DNA of 44,692 nt from Cytophagaceae bacterium (GTDB lineage: Bacteria; Bacteroidota; Bacteroidia; Cytophagales; Flexibacteraceae). Position 1 is the stretch's first letter. Every line of letters starts with the position of its first letter. Positions 8,564-17,914 of this stretch are shown in pieces. The stretch is from NCBI GenBank assembly GCA_027485575.1, contig JAIXQU010000110.1, positions 1 to 44,692 of the forward strand, in the 5' to 3' direction. The translations under genes and the position numbers were made by a program. The notes under the pieces were generated by a model. The model was not told where the DNA came from, did not search any database, and worked only from the letters and a program-made list of their open reading frames with translations.

Positions 8564-10960
8564 ATGATCGAAACCTTTATTGCACAAAGCAAAGCGCTTC
8601 ATACTTCGCAAAACCTTGGGCTGCTTAAGACTTATAAAAGGGAGGACAATCACTTCATTTTTAAGGATATAAATGCAGCTTTGTCAGTGAGGGTTCTTAG
8701 TCCTGAAATAATAAGAATCCGATACGCCCCCCATTCTGCATTTTTGCCGGATTTCAGTTATGCCCTTCAGCCATACGATTTTGAAAAGGCAGAAATCACC
8801 TTCAAAGATGAAAAGGATAAATACATTATCTCTACTTCTATTGTAAAACTTGAGGTCATCAAAGAGGGAGGGAAAATCTCATTTTTTGATAAAAACAACT
8901 TGCTAACCTGTGAAGACGCAGAGGGTGCAAATTGGGAAGAAAACCATGAATTTGGTGGCTACAATGTATATTGTACAAAAAAAATTCAGAATGGGGAAAA
9001 CTTTTATGGACTCGGTGATAAGGCTTCAGATTTAAACCTGAGGGGCAGGAAATTCCACAATTGGAGTACCGATGCTTATGCCTACGAAAGAAACACAGAC
9101 CCGCTTTATAGAAATATTCCATTTTACATAGGCCTTTGCGAGGGGAATGCCTATGGTATTTTCTTTGACAATACCTTCAGGGCTCATTTTGATTTTGGTT
9201 CGGAAAACCCGGAAAAACTTCGGTTTGCAGCAGAAGGTGGAGAAATGAACTACTATTACTTCCATGGCCCACATATGATGGATGTAATAAAAAGATACGC
9301 CAATCTGACTGGAACACATGCAATGCCACCCATGTGGGCCCTCGGTTACCACCAATGCCGATGGAGCTACTATCCTGAAGAGAAAGTCAGAGAATTGGCA
9401 AAAACTTTTCGGGATAAAAAAATTCCTTGCGATGCCATATATCTGGATATAGATTACATGGATGGGTATCGGTGTTTTACATGGAACAAAGATTATTTTC
9501 CTGACCCAAAAAAAATGATTTCAGATTTGGAAGCGGATGGCTTTAAAACTGTTGTTATAATAGATCCAGGGATAAAGATTGATGCAGAATATCCGATTTT
9601 TAAAGAAGGAAAGGCAAAAGGGTATTTTTGCAGAAGGGGCGATGATTATTTTATGGAAGGGCCGGTTTGGCCTGGCCGATGCCAGTTTCCTGATTTTACC
9701 AATCCTGAAGTAAGAGAGTGGTGGGGCGATCTGCATCAAAGTTTATTAGATGTCGGTGTGGCAGGTGTCTGGAATGATATGAATGAACCTTCTGTTTTTG
9801 GGTCAGGCACCTTTCCATTAGATGTAAGGCATAACTATGATGGATACCGTGGTTCTCATAGAAAAGCCCACAATGTCTATGGAATGCAGATGGTCAGAAG
9901 TTCTTATGAAGGCCTGAAAAAACTGCAAAAAAATAAGCGACCTTTTACCATTACAAGATCAACCTACTCCGGAGGGCAACGATATGCAGCTGCATGGACC
10001 GGCGATAATATTGCAACCTGGGACCACCTTCATCTTGCTTCAGTTATTTGCCAAAGAATGAGCATGAGTGGGTTCTCTTTTGTTGGTTCTGACATAGGAG
10101 GATTTACACAGGAACCTGATGGAGAACTATTTACACGTTGGATTCAGCTGGGTGTTTTTTCTCCCTTTATGCGGGCACACTCGGCAGGTGATACTGCCGA
10201 ACGTGAACCATGGTCATTTGGAGAACCATTTGAATCCATTTGCCGCACCTATATCGAACTTCGCTATAAGCTCTTGCCTTATATTTATTCGGCCTTCTGG
10301 GAAAATCACAAATATGGTTTTCCCATTCTTCGTCCGATTGTAATGGTTGAACAGGAACAGTTTAACAACTGGTTCAGGCAAGATGAATTCACCTTTGGAG
10401 ATAAGATATTGATATGTCCTATTTTTGAAGCCGGGGCAAAAGGTCGTTGGTTGTATTTACCGAGAGGAGATTGGTATTACTACTGGTCAAATGAAATTTA
10501 CAAAGGAGGAAAAGAAGATATTTGGTTGGATGTAACCCTCGCAACCATGCCCTTGTTTATTCGGGCAGGATCTGTCATTCCCGAATTTCCGGTAATGCAA
10601 CATACCGGCGAACGAGATTCTGACCATCTCAATCTTAGAATTTACTACTCCAACTACCTTGTGAATAGTTTTATCTATGAAGACCATGGCGACACTTTTG
10701 CCTATGAACAAAACATTTATACCGAAAAGAAATTTGTAGTTCAGGGCGGTGAAAATAATATGACGGTAGAGCAGAGTTGGCAAGGTATGTTCACGCCAAG
10801 CTATGATACATATCATATACAGGTTATTGGTTTGCCTTTTACCCCTAAGTCAGTTATCAGAGACGGGAAAAAAGTCAAAGAATTTTCCATAGATGAAACA
10901 ACCGGACATCTGGAAATGGTGATTTTCAAAAGCTTTAAAAACCTTGAAATACTGGGTTGA
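8564..10960 (+). CDS. Glycoside hydrolase family 31, alpha-glucosidase-like
   Basis: 798 residues. GH31 signatures: nucleophile Asp405 in GVWNDMNEPSVF, acid/base Asp510 in FVGSDIGGF, and YHQCRWSYYPEEKVRELA at the start of the barrel. An N-terminal beta domain (about 1-250) precedes the (beta/alpha)8 barrel, with C-terminal beta domains after ~610. It should release glucose from the non-reducing end of alpha-1,4 oligosaccharides, though family members also act on xylosides or sulfoquinovosides. There is no signal peptide, and no SusC/SusD or regulator nearby, so it looks like a cytoplasmic housekeeping enzyme rather than part of a polysaccharide utilisation locus. Monocistronic; the 162-base leader has no clear motif. 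Confidence 0.95.
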   Translation: MIETFIAQSKALHTSQNLGLLKTYKREDNHFIFKDINAALSVRVLSPEIIRIRYAPHSAFLPDFSYALQPYDFEKAEITFKDEKDKYIISTSIVKLEVIKEGGKISFFDKNNLLTCEDAEGANWEENHEFGGYNVYCTKKIQNGENFYGLGDKASDLNLRGRKFHNWSTDAYAYERNTDPLYRNIPFYIGLCEGNAYGIFFDNTFRAHFDFGSENPEKLRFAAEGGEMNYYYFHGPHMMDVIKRYANLTGTHAMPPMWALGYHQCRWSYYPEEKVRELAKTFRDKKIPCDAIYLDIDYMDGYRCFTWNKDYFPDPKKMISDLEADGFKTVVIIDPGIKIDAEYPIFKEGKAKGYFCRRGDDYFMEGPVWPGRCQFPDFTNPEVREWWGDLHQSLLDVGVAGVWNDMNEPSVFGSGTFPLDVRHNYDGYRGSHRKAHNVYGMQMVRSSYEGLKKLQKNKRPFTITRSTYSGGQRYAAAWTGDNIATWDHLHLASVICQRMSMSGFSFVGSDIGGFTQEPDGELFTRWIQLGVFSPFMRAHSAGDTAEREPWSFGEPFESICRTYIELRYKLLPYIYSAFWENHKYGFPILRPIVMVEQEQFNNWFRQDEFTFGDKILICPIFEAGAKGRWLYLPRGDWYYYWSNEIYKGGKEDIWLDVTLATMPLFIRAGSVIPEFPVMQHTGERDSDHLNLRIYYSNYLVNSFIYEDHGDTFAYEQNIYTEKKFVVQGGENNMTVEQSWQGMFTPSYDTYHIQVIGLPFTPKSVIRDGKKVKEFSIDETTGHLEMVIFKSFKNLEILG

Positions 10961-11001
10961 GCCTCCGTTTTTTGTAAATTCAGATTACGGATAAAGCCAT
11001 T

Positions 11002-13434
11002 TTACCTTAAATGAACCCAGGGTTTTTCAAAGGATAAGCCCTTGTCATTTATTATCTTAATTCTATAATATCCTGCTTTCAAATCAGCTACCTTGACTGA
11101 ATTCTCATTGGCACTGATGTCGGATTCAAAAACCATTTGGCCAAGTGAATTAAACATTTTGAGGGCGTAATCTTTTCCTGGCTCCAGGCCTGAAATCTGG
11201 ATTTGTTCTGAACCTGGATTTGGAAAGACGGCCAAATCCATTTCACCGGAGAATCGCATTTCCTCATTTCCGGTTAAAAAATTATTGGTAGTGATTCTTA
11301 AATTATCAATTCCAAAACCCTCAAATTCAGTAAAATCGTCAGAATGGAAATAAACCCTCAACCATAATTTTTTCCCAAGGAAATCTTTTAAGTTGGTATA
11401 TTCTTTTCGCCATTGTTTTTGAAACCCATCCCAGATTGGAATGATGATATTTTCGCCTGCCTGCTGAGAAAAGGGAGAACTTAAAACGGATTTGTCACTA
11501 CAAATGTTAGTCCATGAAGCCCCGCTATCGGTAGAAGCAGATAGATTGGCAAAGTCAAAATTCTTTTCAATGCCAAATTTTGTCCAAAAGCTAAGTTCGG
11601 CAACTTTGATGGCTGGAGACCTTAAATCAAATGGCTGATTTCTTGTAAAAAATGTGCGCATTCCTGGTTCATAATTTCCCTGAATAGGTTTGAAATATCC
11701 TGTGCCTTGCTGTTGACCAGTAGTTGCTTTAACCCAACTGCCCTGCCATTTGGTGAGGTCATCGCAGTTGTCGGATAAGGTGTTGTTTGAAAAAGGTTCT
11801 CCTCCATAGTTTCTAATGGTATCTATGGTGGTGAAAATCCCATTGTTGACTTTCACCTCCCATTGAAATTGCTTTGCTTCTGCCAGTGAATTAATGAGTG
11901 GAAGTACAAGCAAACTGTCGACAACCGTTTGTTGGGGCTGGAGGTTGGAATAAGTCTTTGTTAAAGTATTCAAGCCTATCGCATTTGGTCCGATTGGCTT
12001 CAGTGTTACTGTAAATGAAGCCGGGCTGATATTTCCTCCAAACCGATTGAGTTTATATCTGATTCTGTAAGGTCCTGTATTTGGAGAAAGGCCTGCTTTC
12101 AAAAACAACCCTGTTGAATCTGTAAATCTGGCAATTGGATGTAAAGCCCTGACTACAGTCAGATTCTGATGAATGTTTTCGACACAAAGTCCGGGAATTT
12201 CATCCATAGTTGGCCAGAACCAATCTCCGACTTCAGGGGTCATTGCAAAAATTTTGGGTTTTTGGGCGGTTACTCCATACATGAAATCATCAGAAGAGCC
12301 ATTGCTGTTGTAGTTGAGAACTTCCATTCCTGTCCCAGGTCGGTAATTGTTTTCCCGCACCATTTCGTTGGTAAGGTTTCTAAACAAATTTGAATCGGGA
12401 GTCTGGATGTTTTCATATCCCCATGGATGAATGACCAAATTGCTGTACGTATGATAATTAAGCGCATTTTTAAAGTTATGGGCCTCGCAAAAAGCCTTCA
12501 TGGCTTTTGTTTCCGGCTCAGAAAAGGCTTCATCACCCCGATAGGTTTCAGCAGCCGGATCCGGACTTGAGCCAAAGTCATCAAAACCCCAGTTATTGCC
12601 ATAATTCCGGTTCAAATCGACCCCAAAAGTTCCATCATTATTGTCTCTCCTGTTTTTTCTCCACATTCCTCCACCAATTGGTGAATTGGTTTGGTTGAAA
12701 ATATACCCATCCGGATTAAGGCAGGGCACAAAAAACAATTCCGAATTTTCAACAAGGGTCTTAATTTCAGGATTTGAATTGTAATTTTCCAGCAAGTACC
12801 ACATAAAGAAAATAAGTTGATGCATACCGACCGGTTCTCTTGCATGGTGTATCGCAGAAAACAGCCCTTGAGGTTCTGTAGGCTCATTTACATTTGGATT
12901 GTCAGAAATTTTTACAAACCAGATTTGCCTGCCCTCCCGGGACAAAGTGGTGTGAATTTGTGCCTTTGAAGTAATCAGGTTTGGATATTTAATTTTCATG
13001 GAATCCAGGTGCAACTCCATTTCCTCATAGGTCAAATGTCCACCCATGCTTCCGAATTTCCAGTTTCTTGGGATTTTGTACTTTTTAACCTTGTTACAAA
13101 AATCGGCATACAACTCTTCCTGAATTCTGACAGGATCGAGCCTTCCATTTTTTTCCAGAAAATCCCTTTCCACATCAGGTATCAAAACCTCGTATGAAAA
13201 GCCGGCATCTTTTATTTTAATTAATTCCTTTTCAGAAAAAGCTGTTGTTAAATATCTCCCTAACTTAAAATCTCCATGGTCGGTTTCAATACCTAGTCCT
13301 GCCAACTTTTTTATGGTATTGGTCTCATTCAAAAAAATCTTTGCTTTTGAGTAAACCGTTTTTTCTGATTGGCATAACCCAGAAAAAGCAATGGAAACCA
13401 TTAAAATAAAGAGTACCTGATTTTTCATATTCAT
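11002..13434 (-). CDS. Secreted M14 zinc carboxypeptidase with T9SS type A tail
   Basis: 810 residues. Signal peptide at 1-21 (hydrophobic, ending FSGLC/Q). The M14 domain carries zinc ligands His197 and Glu200 in HHAREPVG, the third His328 in NYHTYSN, substrate-binding GVDLNRNYG (271-279) and the general base Glu401 in TPEVGDWFWP. A beta-sandwich region follows (about 430-720). The last ~75 residues, from AVFPNPGSEQIQISG through a GYYRIKI core, are a type A Por-secretion sorting domain, so the protein should cross the outer membrane through the T9SS and be surface-attached or released. It would trim C-terminal residues from extracellular peptides. Convergent with the GH31 gene and divergent from the permease gene. 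Confidence 0.95.
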   Translation of the reverse strand: MNMKNQVLFILMVSIAFSGLCQSEKTVYSKAKIFLNETNTIKKLAGLGIETDHGDFKLGRYLTTAFSEKELIKIKDAGFSYEVLIPDVERDFLEKNGRLDPVRIQEELYADFCNKVKKYKIPRNWKFGSMGGHLTYEEMELHLDSMKIKYPNLITSKAQIHTTLSREGRQIWFVKISDNPNVNEPTEPQGLFSAIHHAREPVGMHQLIFFMWYLLENYNSNPEIKTLVENSELFFVPCLNPDGYIFNQTNSPIGGGMWRKNRRDNNDGTFGVDLNRNYGNNWGFDDFGSSPDPAAETYRGDEAFSEPETKAMKAFCEAHNFKNALNYHTYSNLVIHPWGYENIQTPDSNLFRNLTNEMVRENNYRPGTGMEVLNYNSNGSSDDFMYGVTAQKPKIFAMTPEVGDWFWPTMDEIPGLCVENIHQNLTVVRALHPIARFTDSTGLFLKAGLSPNTGPYRIRYKLNRFGGNISPASFTVTLKPIGPNAIGLNTLTKTYSNLQPQQTVVDSLLVLPLINSLAEAKQFQWEVKVNNGIFTTIDTIRNYGGEPFSNNTLSDNCDDLTKWQGSWVKATTGQQQGTGYFKPIQGNYEPGMRTFFTRNQPFDLRSPAIKVAELSFWTKFGIEKNFDFANLSASTDSGASWTNICSDKSVLSSPFSQQAGENIIIPIWDGFQKQWRKEYTNLKDFLGKKLWLRVYFHSDDFTEFEGFGIDNLRITTNNFLTGNEEMRFSGEMDLAVFPNPGSEQIQISGLEPGKDYALKMFNSLGQMVFESDISANENSVKVADLKAGYYRIKIINDKGLSFEKPWVHLR

Positions 13435-13519
13435 GATTAATAACCCGAATTAAGATAAAATTTATGGTCAGGAGTAAAAAAAGCCAAATAAACAATCGAA
13501 AAATAAAATCGGATGACAA

Positions 13520-13527
13520 TAATTTTG
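13520..13527 (+). promoter_or_regulatory. Possible -7 box of the permease promoter
   Basis: TAATTTTG fits the Bacteroidota -7 consensus TAnnTTTG and lies 22 bases before the preferred ATG at 13550. The expected -33 TTG at the usual 19-base spacing is missing (GAA at 13498-13500), so support is partial. Confidence 0.4.
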
Positions 13528-13549
13528 CTTTTTGCCCCCAGATAAAAAC

Positions 13550-14929
13550 ATGGAGAAGAAGACTTTTGAAAAACACGAAAGTGGTTTGGTCCAAAGAATG
13601 GGCATTGGAACTGCATTTTTATTGGTGGTTAGTTCCATGGTTGGATCCGGAGTATTCAAAAAAGTGGCTCCAATGTCGACCGACCTCGGATCTGCCTGGC
13701 TCATTATTGCCTGTTGGATTTTGGCAGGGTTGGTTTCATGGTTTGGGGCGTTAACCAATGCCGAAGTTGCAAGCCAAATTGCTGAACCTGGCGGCCAATA
13801 TGTTTACTTCAAAAAAATCTTTGGGCGACCTCTGGCATTTTTATATGGTTGGACCGCCTTTACCGTAGTGCAGTCAGCAACAGCAGCTTCGGTTGCCTAT
13901 GTTTTCGCAGAATCGGTTAATACATTGGGCGGCTTACCTGAAATACATTTTTTAGGAATTGGGAATCTGTCCATCAAGTTGTTGTCTGTGCTTGTAATCT
14001 GGATTGTAACAGGGATAAATCTGCTTGGTGTTCACCAGGGGGAGAAAGTGAGCAACGTCCTGACCAGTTCTGTTATTGTCTGTATCATAGGAATCACCAT
14101 CATGTGTTTTACCATGGGAAATGGAAGCTTCAGCCATTTTGAAATGCCAACTTCTTCAAACAAAGGTTTGTCAATGGGTGCCATTTTTCTGGGAATGATG
14201 TCTGCTTTCTGGGCATATGAAGGTTGGAATAATCTTGGCTTTCTGGCTGGAGAAATCAAAAATCCATATAGAAATATACCCTTGGCCCTTGCCGGTGGAG
14301 TTGGATTTGTGATGCTTCTTTATGTCAGTATCAATATTGCCTATTTGTATGTTCTGCCTGTCGAAGCCTTTCAAAAAATTCATGCTGAGGGAAATACAAT
14401 TTCTGCAATTGCTGTAATTCAATCCTTTTTGGGGCCGGTTGGCAGCAGCCTCGTGATTGTAGTGATTATGGTTGCCACTTTTGGAACAACGAACAACACA
14501 TTGATGGGCGCTGCCCGGGTTTATTTTGCAATGGCCAGAGATGGACTTTTTTTCAAAAAAGCATCTCATGTTCATTCCACCTATAACGTACCTACTTACG
14601 CCCTGCTCATTCAGGCAGTTTGGGCATCGGTACTTGTCTTTTCAGGTAGCTTTGACCAACTGACAGACATGCTGATTTTTGCTGCTTTTATTTTTTACGG
14701 ACTGGGGGCAACCGGAGTTTTTGTTCTACGGGCAAGAGAACCCGATGCCATCAGAACTTTTAAGGTACCTGGTTATCCATTTATTCCAGCCTTATTTATT
14801 CTTTTTTGTATTGGGCTGGTTATCAACTCCATTATTGAAAGGCCATTGGAATCCGGAATGGGATTGTTGCTGATGGCGAGCGGTTTACCCTTCTATTTCT
14901 GGTGGAACAGAGGCGGGAAGAACAGGTAG
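13550..14929 (+). CDS. APC superfamily amino-acid permease
   Basis: 459 residues from ATG 13550; the frame can extend to a TTG at 13532, but the ATG is the more natural start. About 12 hydrophobic helices. The first helix has the APC substrate-binding glycine-rich break, VVSSMVGSGVFKKVAP, and helix 6 has SAFWAYEGWNNLGFLAGEIKNPYRNIP, typical of the LAT-type amino acid/polyamine antiporters (SteT/LAT-like). Probably an inner-membrane amino-acid exchanger; the substrate cannot be read off. Divergent from the secreted carboxypeptidase, so peptide trimming and amino-acid uptake may be functionally linked, which is an inference. Confidence 0.9.
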   Translation: MEKKTFEKHESGLVQRMGIGTAFLLVVSSMVGSGVFKKVAPMSTDLGSAWLIIACWILAGLVSWFGALTNAEVASQIAEPGGQYVYFKKIFGRPLAFLYGWTAFTVVQSATAASVAYVFAESVNTLGGLPEIHFLGIGNLSIKLLSVLVIWIVTGINLLGVHQGEKVSNVLTSSVIVCIIGITIMCFTMGNGSFSHFEMPTSSNKGLSMGAIFLGMMSAFWAYEGWNNLGFLAGEIKNPYRNIPLALAGGVGFVMLLYVSINIAYLYVLPVEAFQKIHAEGNTISAIAVIQSFLGPVGSSLVIVVIMVATFGTTNNTLMGAARVYFAMARDGLFFKKASHVHSTYNVPTYALLIQAVWASVLVFSGSFDQLTDMLIFAAFIFYGLGATGVFVLRAREPDAIRTFKVPGYPFIPALFILFCIGLVINSIIERPLESGMGLLLMASGLPFYFWWNRGGKNR

Positions 14930-14934
14930 AAAAT

Positions 14935-15825
14935 TTAAAACGAACTAAATCTGGCAAAAGTGCCTAATGGCAATTTTTTCCCAAATCCATCTTCCAGGTA
15001 TATTTCTCCCAATTCAGGTTTTGATTTTGGAAAATACTCTTTGATAAGGTTTTCGGTAATCAATGTTGAAAACCCAAGGCTGTATAAATTCAAAACAAAA
15101 ATATGATTTTCAGGGTCAAGGATGGATTTACAAGCCTTTAAAAGACTTGGAAGATGCTCTTCAAGTATCCATTTTTCCCCATCAGGCCCACGACCATAGG
15201 CCGGTGGATCAAGAATAAGACACTGATATTTTTTGCCTCTTCGCTCTTCCCGTAAGGCAAATTTAAGGGCATCGTCCACCATCCAACGAATTCCATCCAA
15301 ACCTGAAGCCTCCATATTTTCACGTGCCCATGTTACGACCTGTTTTATAGAATCGAGATGCGTGATGTCTGCACCAGCCGCTTTGCAAACCACCGAGGCA
15401 ATGCCAGTGTAGGCAAATAAATTAAGGGCAAGAGGTGCCAGATTGCTGGTCCTTTTGAGTTGGGTCAATTTTGAAAAAAGAAAATCCCAGTTGACCGATT
15501 GCTCCGGAAAAATTCCAACATGTTTAAATGAAGAAAGCGAAAGCTTATACTTGATTTTGAGTTCTTCTCTCTTATATTCATTAATCCACTTATCCGGCAT
15601 TCCCTGTTTTAAAACCCAGTTTCCGGATTCCGGATTTGATTTTCCTTTTTCGAATGTGGCAAAAGCACGCTTCCTCCACTCTTCTTCCGAAAGACTGGGT
15701 GACCAAATGGCCTGTGGCTCAGGCCGCCGCAGGGTGAATTTTCCAAATCTCTCTAACTTTTCAAAATGGCCGGAATCTACAAGTTCATAGTCTTGCCAAT
15801 GCTCCGGGGAAAGGGTTTTAATCAT
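14935..15825 (-). CDS. Class I SAM-dependent methyltransferase (RlmI/RlmK-like rRNA methyltransferase family)
   Basis: 296 residues. SAM-binding motif I LALNLFAYTGIASVVCKAAG (about 133-152), acidic end of beta-2 in THLDSIKQVVTWARENME, and the catalytic-motif IV LILDPPAYGRGP near 206-217. This is the COG1092/PF10672 pattern shared with RlmI (23S rRNA m5C) and the RlmK half of RlmL (m7G). The N-terminal PUA domain of RlmI is not evident. Target base unknown. It begins 3 bases after the stop of the upstream hydrolase gene on the same strand, so the two form an operon, and it ends 5 bases from the convergent permease stop. Confidence 0.85.
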   Translation of the reverse strand: MIKTLSPEHWQDYELVDSGHFEKLERFGKFTLRRPEPQAIWSPSLSEEEWRKRAFATFEKGKSNPESGNWVLKQGMPDKWINEYKREELKIKYKLSLSSFKHVGIFPEQSVNWDFLFSKLTQLKRTSNLAPLALNLFAYTGIASVVCKAAGADITHLDSIKQVVTWARENMEASGLDGIRWMVDDALKFALREERRGKKYQCLILDPPAYGRGPDGEKWILEEHLPSLLKACKSILDPENHIFVLNLYSLGFSTLITENLIKEYFPKSKPELGEIYLEDGFGKKLPLGTFARFSSF

Positions 15826-15828
15826 GAT

Positions 15829-16602
15829 TTATCCGTTTAAAAGAAATTGATTGACGATGCCAGCAAACTCATCTGGCTTTTCGGCCTGAACCCAATGACC
15901 AGCTCCTGAAATTGAAACCAGTCTGGAGTTCGGAAACATGGTATTGATTTCTTCTTCATCCGTTTCAGAAATATATTTGCTGTTGGCTCCTTTGATAAAA
16001 ATAGTTGGCACCTCAATCCTTGCCTTTGGGTCAAGGGGTTCGCCAATATTTTCCACAGATTTTTCCAAAACCGGCAGATTGATTCTCCAGGCAAACTTTC
16101 CTGCTTCATCCCGATAAAGATTTTTGAGCAAAAACTGTCTTACATCCATTTCAGAAATATGTTTTGCCATGGCTTCATCTGCTTCATTTCTGGTTTTCAT
16201 CTTTTCGAGATCAACTGAATAAAAAGCAGTCATAATTTCCTGATGGTGAGGTCTGTAATATCTTGGTGCGATATCCACTATCACCAGTTTAAATAGCCTT
16301 TCCGGGTATTTCAGGGCAAATTTCATTGCCACTTTTCCTCCCATGCTGTGGCCAATGAGAAAAAATTTTTCAAGTCCTTGTTGGTTGGCAAAATCCAAAA
16401 GATCTTCAACCAGAATGTCATAAGAAAATTGTTCTGTATGCGGTGAACGACCATGATTTCGCTGGTCCACCAAAAAAACCTCAAAGTGAGGCATAAATTG
16501 TTTGCTGACTGTCAGCCAGTTTTCACCTGAGCCGAAAACTCCGTGCAGGATAACCAAAGGTGGCCCCTGACCTGATTTCTTAAAATTGAGTAGTATGGAC
16601 AT
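15829..16602 (-). CDS. Alpha/beta hydrolase, YbfF-like esterase
   Basis: 257 residues from ATG 16602; the frame extends four codons upstream to a TTG but the ATG is preferred. LVILHGVFGSGENW (16-29) provides the oxyanion loop, DQRNHGRSPH follows, the nucleophile elbow is GHSMGGK with Ser86, and GAGHWVQAEKPDEF supplies the catalytic His. The DQRNHGRS plus GHSMGGK combination is typical of the YbfF/ABHD11-type esterases acting on short acyl esters or acyl-CoA. Cytoplasmic. First gene of a two-gene minus-strand operon with the methyltransferase; divergent from the GT2 gene. Confidence 0.88.
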   Translation of the reverse strand: MSILLNFKKSGQGPPLVILHGVFGSGENWLTVSKQFMPHFEVFLVDQRNHGRSPHTEQFSYDILVEDLLDFANQQGLEKFFLIGHSMGGKVAMKFALKYPERLFKLVIVDIAPRYYRPHHQEIMTAFYSVDLEKMKTRNEADEAMAKHISEMDVRQFLLKNLYRDEAGKFAWRINLPVLEKSVENIGEPLDPKARIEVPTIFIKGANSKYISETDEEEINTMFPNSRLVSISGAGHWVQAEKPDEFAGIVNQFLLNG

Positions 16603-16724
16603 GGTGCAAAGCAAGGCAAAGGAATTCAGGATGGCAATTCTGTTTTTAGGGCCTTTTATTTTTCATAGGAACTTTATTAAAGAAAAAATCTCTTTTTTGT
16701 CTTCCAATTCTATTAAACACCTGC

Positions 16725-17867
16725 TTGTCGGTCCAGATTTCTATCATTATTCCTTGCTTGAATGAAGCAAAAACCGTTGGAATTTGTGTTGCAAAAGCCA
16801 CAAAAGCCTTGGCTGACAATGGTGTTACCGGAGAGATAATTGTTGCTGACAATGGCAGCAGTGACGGCTCTCAAAAAATAGCCCATGAGGCTGGTGCAAA
16901 GGTAGTTGATGTAAATCAGGTTGGGTACGGTGCGGCATTGAAAGGAGGAATCCTTGCCTCAAATGGTCAATTTATAATTATGGGAGATGGGGACGATAGC
17001 TATAACTTTTTAGAAATAGGCGTTTTCATAGAGGAATGGAAAAAGGGAAAAGCCTTTGTTCTTGGAAACCGGTTCAAAGGCGGAATCGAGCCCGATGCCA
17101 TGCCTTTTCTACATAAATACCTCGGAAATCCGGTACTTTCTTTTATTGGCAGGCTCTTTTTTCAAAATGGGTTTGGCGATTTTCATTGTGGAATGCGTGG
17201 GTTTACCCGTGAGGCATTTGACAAAATGGGGCTCGGTACTGCCGGGATGGAATTTGCGTCTGAAATGGTAGTAAAAGCTTCTTTGCTTAAACTTGATTCT
17301 GCGGAAGTACCCGTAAAACTATACAAGGATGGAAGAGGCCGGTCTTCTCATTTAAACACCTGGACAGACGGTTGGAGACATCTCCGATTTTTACTGCTTT
17401 TCAGTCCAAGATGGCTATTTTTTTATCCGGGACTAACCTTTGTCTTCCTTGGATTGTTGTTCTCTAGTTTATTGCTCAGGTCTCAGTTGCCGTTTCAATC
17501 TCTTCGATTGGATGTTCATACATTGCTTTATACCTCTGCATTGATATTAATCGGATTTCAAATGATTGCCTTTTACCTTCTCAGTCAGGCTTTTGCGAGA
17601 AGAGAAGGACTATACATTCAATCCGGGATCGACCTCAATTGGTTTAAGCTGGAGCGGGGCTTATTGCTTGCTTTTGCCTTTCTTTGTTTTGGAGTTTTTC
17701 TTTCCCTTTCCGCCTTGCAAATCTGGGAAATTCAAAATTTTGGACCGTTAAATCCACAAATAGTCTTAAGGAAAGTTATCCCTGCAGTAACCGCTATTTT
17801 ATTGGCATTTCAGGTAGGTACTTTTAGTTTTTTTATGAGTTTCCTGCAACTAAAACGGGTAGGCTAG
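16725..17867 (+). CDS. Family 2 glycosyltransferase with C-terminal membrane domain
   Basis: 380 codons. GT-A domain at the N-terminus: SIIIPCLNEAKTVG (6-19), IIVADNGSSDGS (38-49), metal-binding DGDD in IIMGDGDDSYNF, and FHCGMRGFTREAF. The C-terminal ~150 residues contain four hydrophobic segments. This layout is that of polyprenyl-phosphate sugar synthases (dolichyl-phosphate glucose/mannose synthase-like, DPMS/DPG group), which load a sugar onto undecaprenyl phosphate for use by a GT-C enzyme. There is no in-frame ATG before the conserved block; TTG at 16725 is the only reasonable start. A partner acceptor is not adjacent, but the GT-C-like protein at 4070 is one candidate in this window. 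Confidence 0.88.
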   Translation: MSVQISIIIPCLNEAKTVGICVAKATKALADNGVTGEIIVADNGSSDGSQKIAHEAGAKVVDVNQVGYGAALKGGILASNGQFIIMGDGDDSYNFLEIGVFIEEWKKGKAFVLGNRFKGGIEPDAMPFLHKYLGNPVLSFIGRLFFQNGFGDFHCGMRGFTREAFDKMGLGTAGMEFASEMVVKASLLKLDSAEVPVKLYKDGRGRSSHLNTWTDGWRHLRFLLLFSPRWLFFYPGLTFVFLGLLFSSLLLRSQLPFQSLRLDVHTLLYTSALILIGFQMIAFYLLSQAFARREGLYIQSGIDLNWFKLERGLLLAFAFLCFGVFLSLSALQIWEIQNFGPLNPQIVLRKVIPAVTAILLAFQVGTFSFFMSFLQLKRVG

Positions 17868-17914
17868 AAAATGCATCCCTTATTTTTCATTCATCGGAAG
17901 GGAGGGTCAATTCA

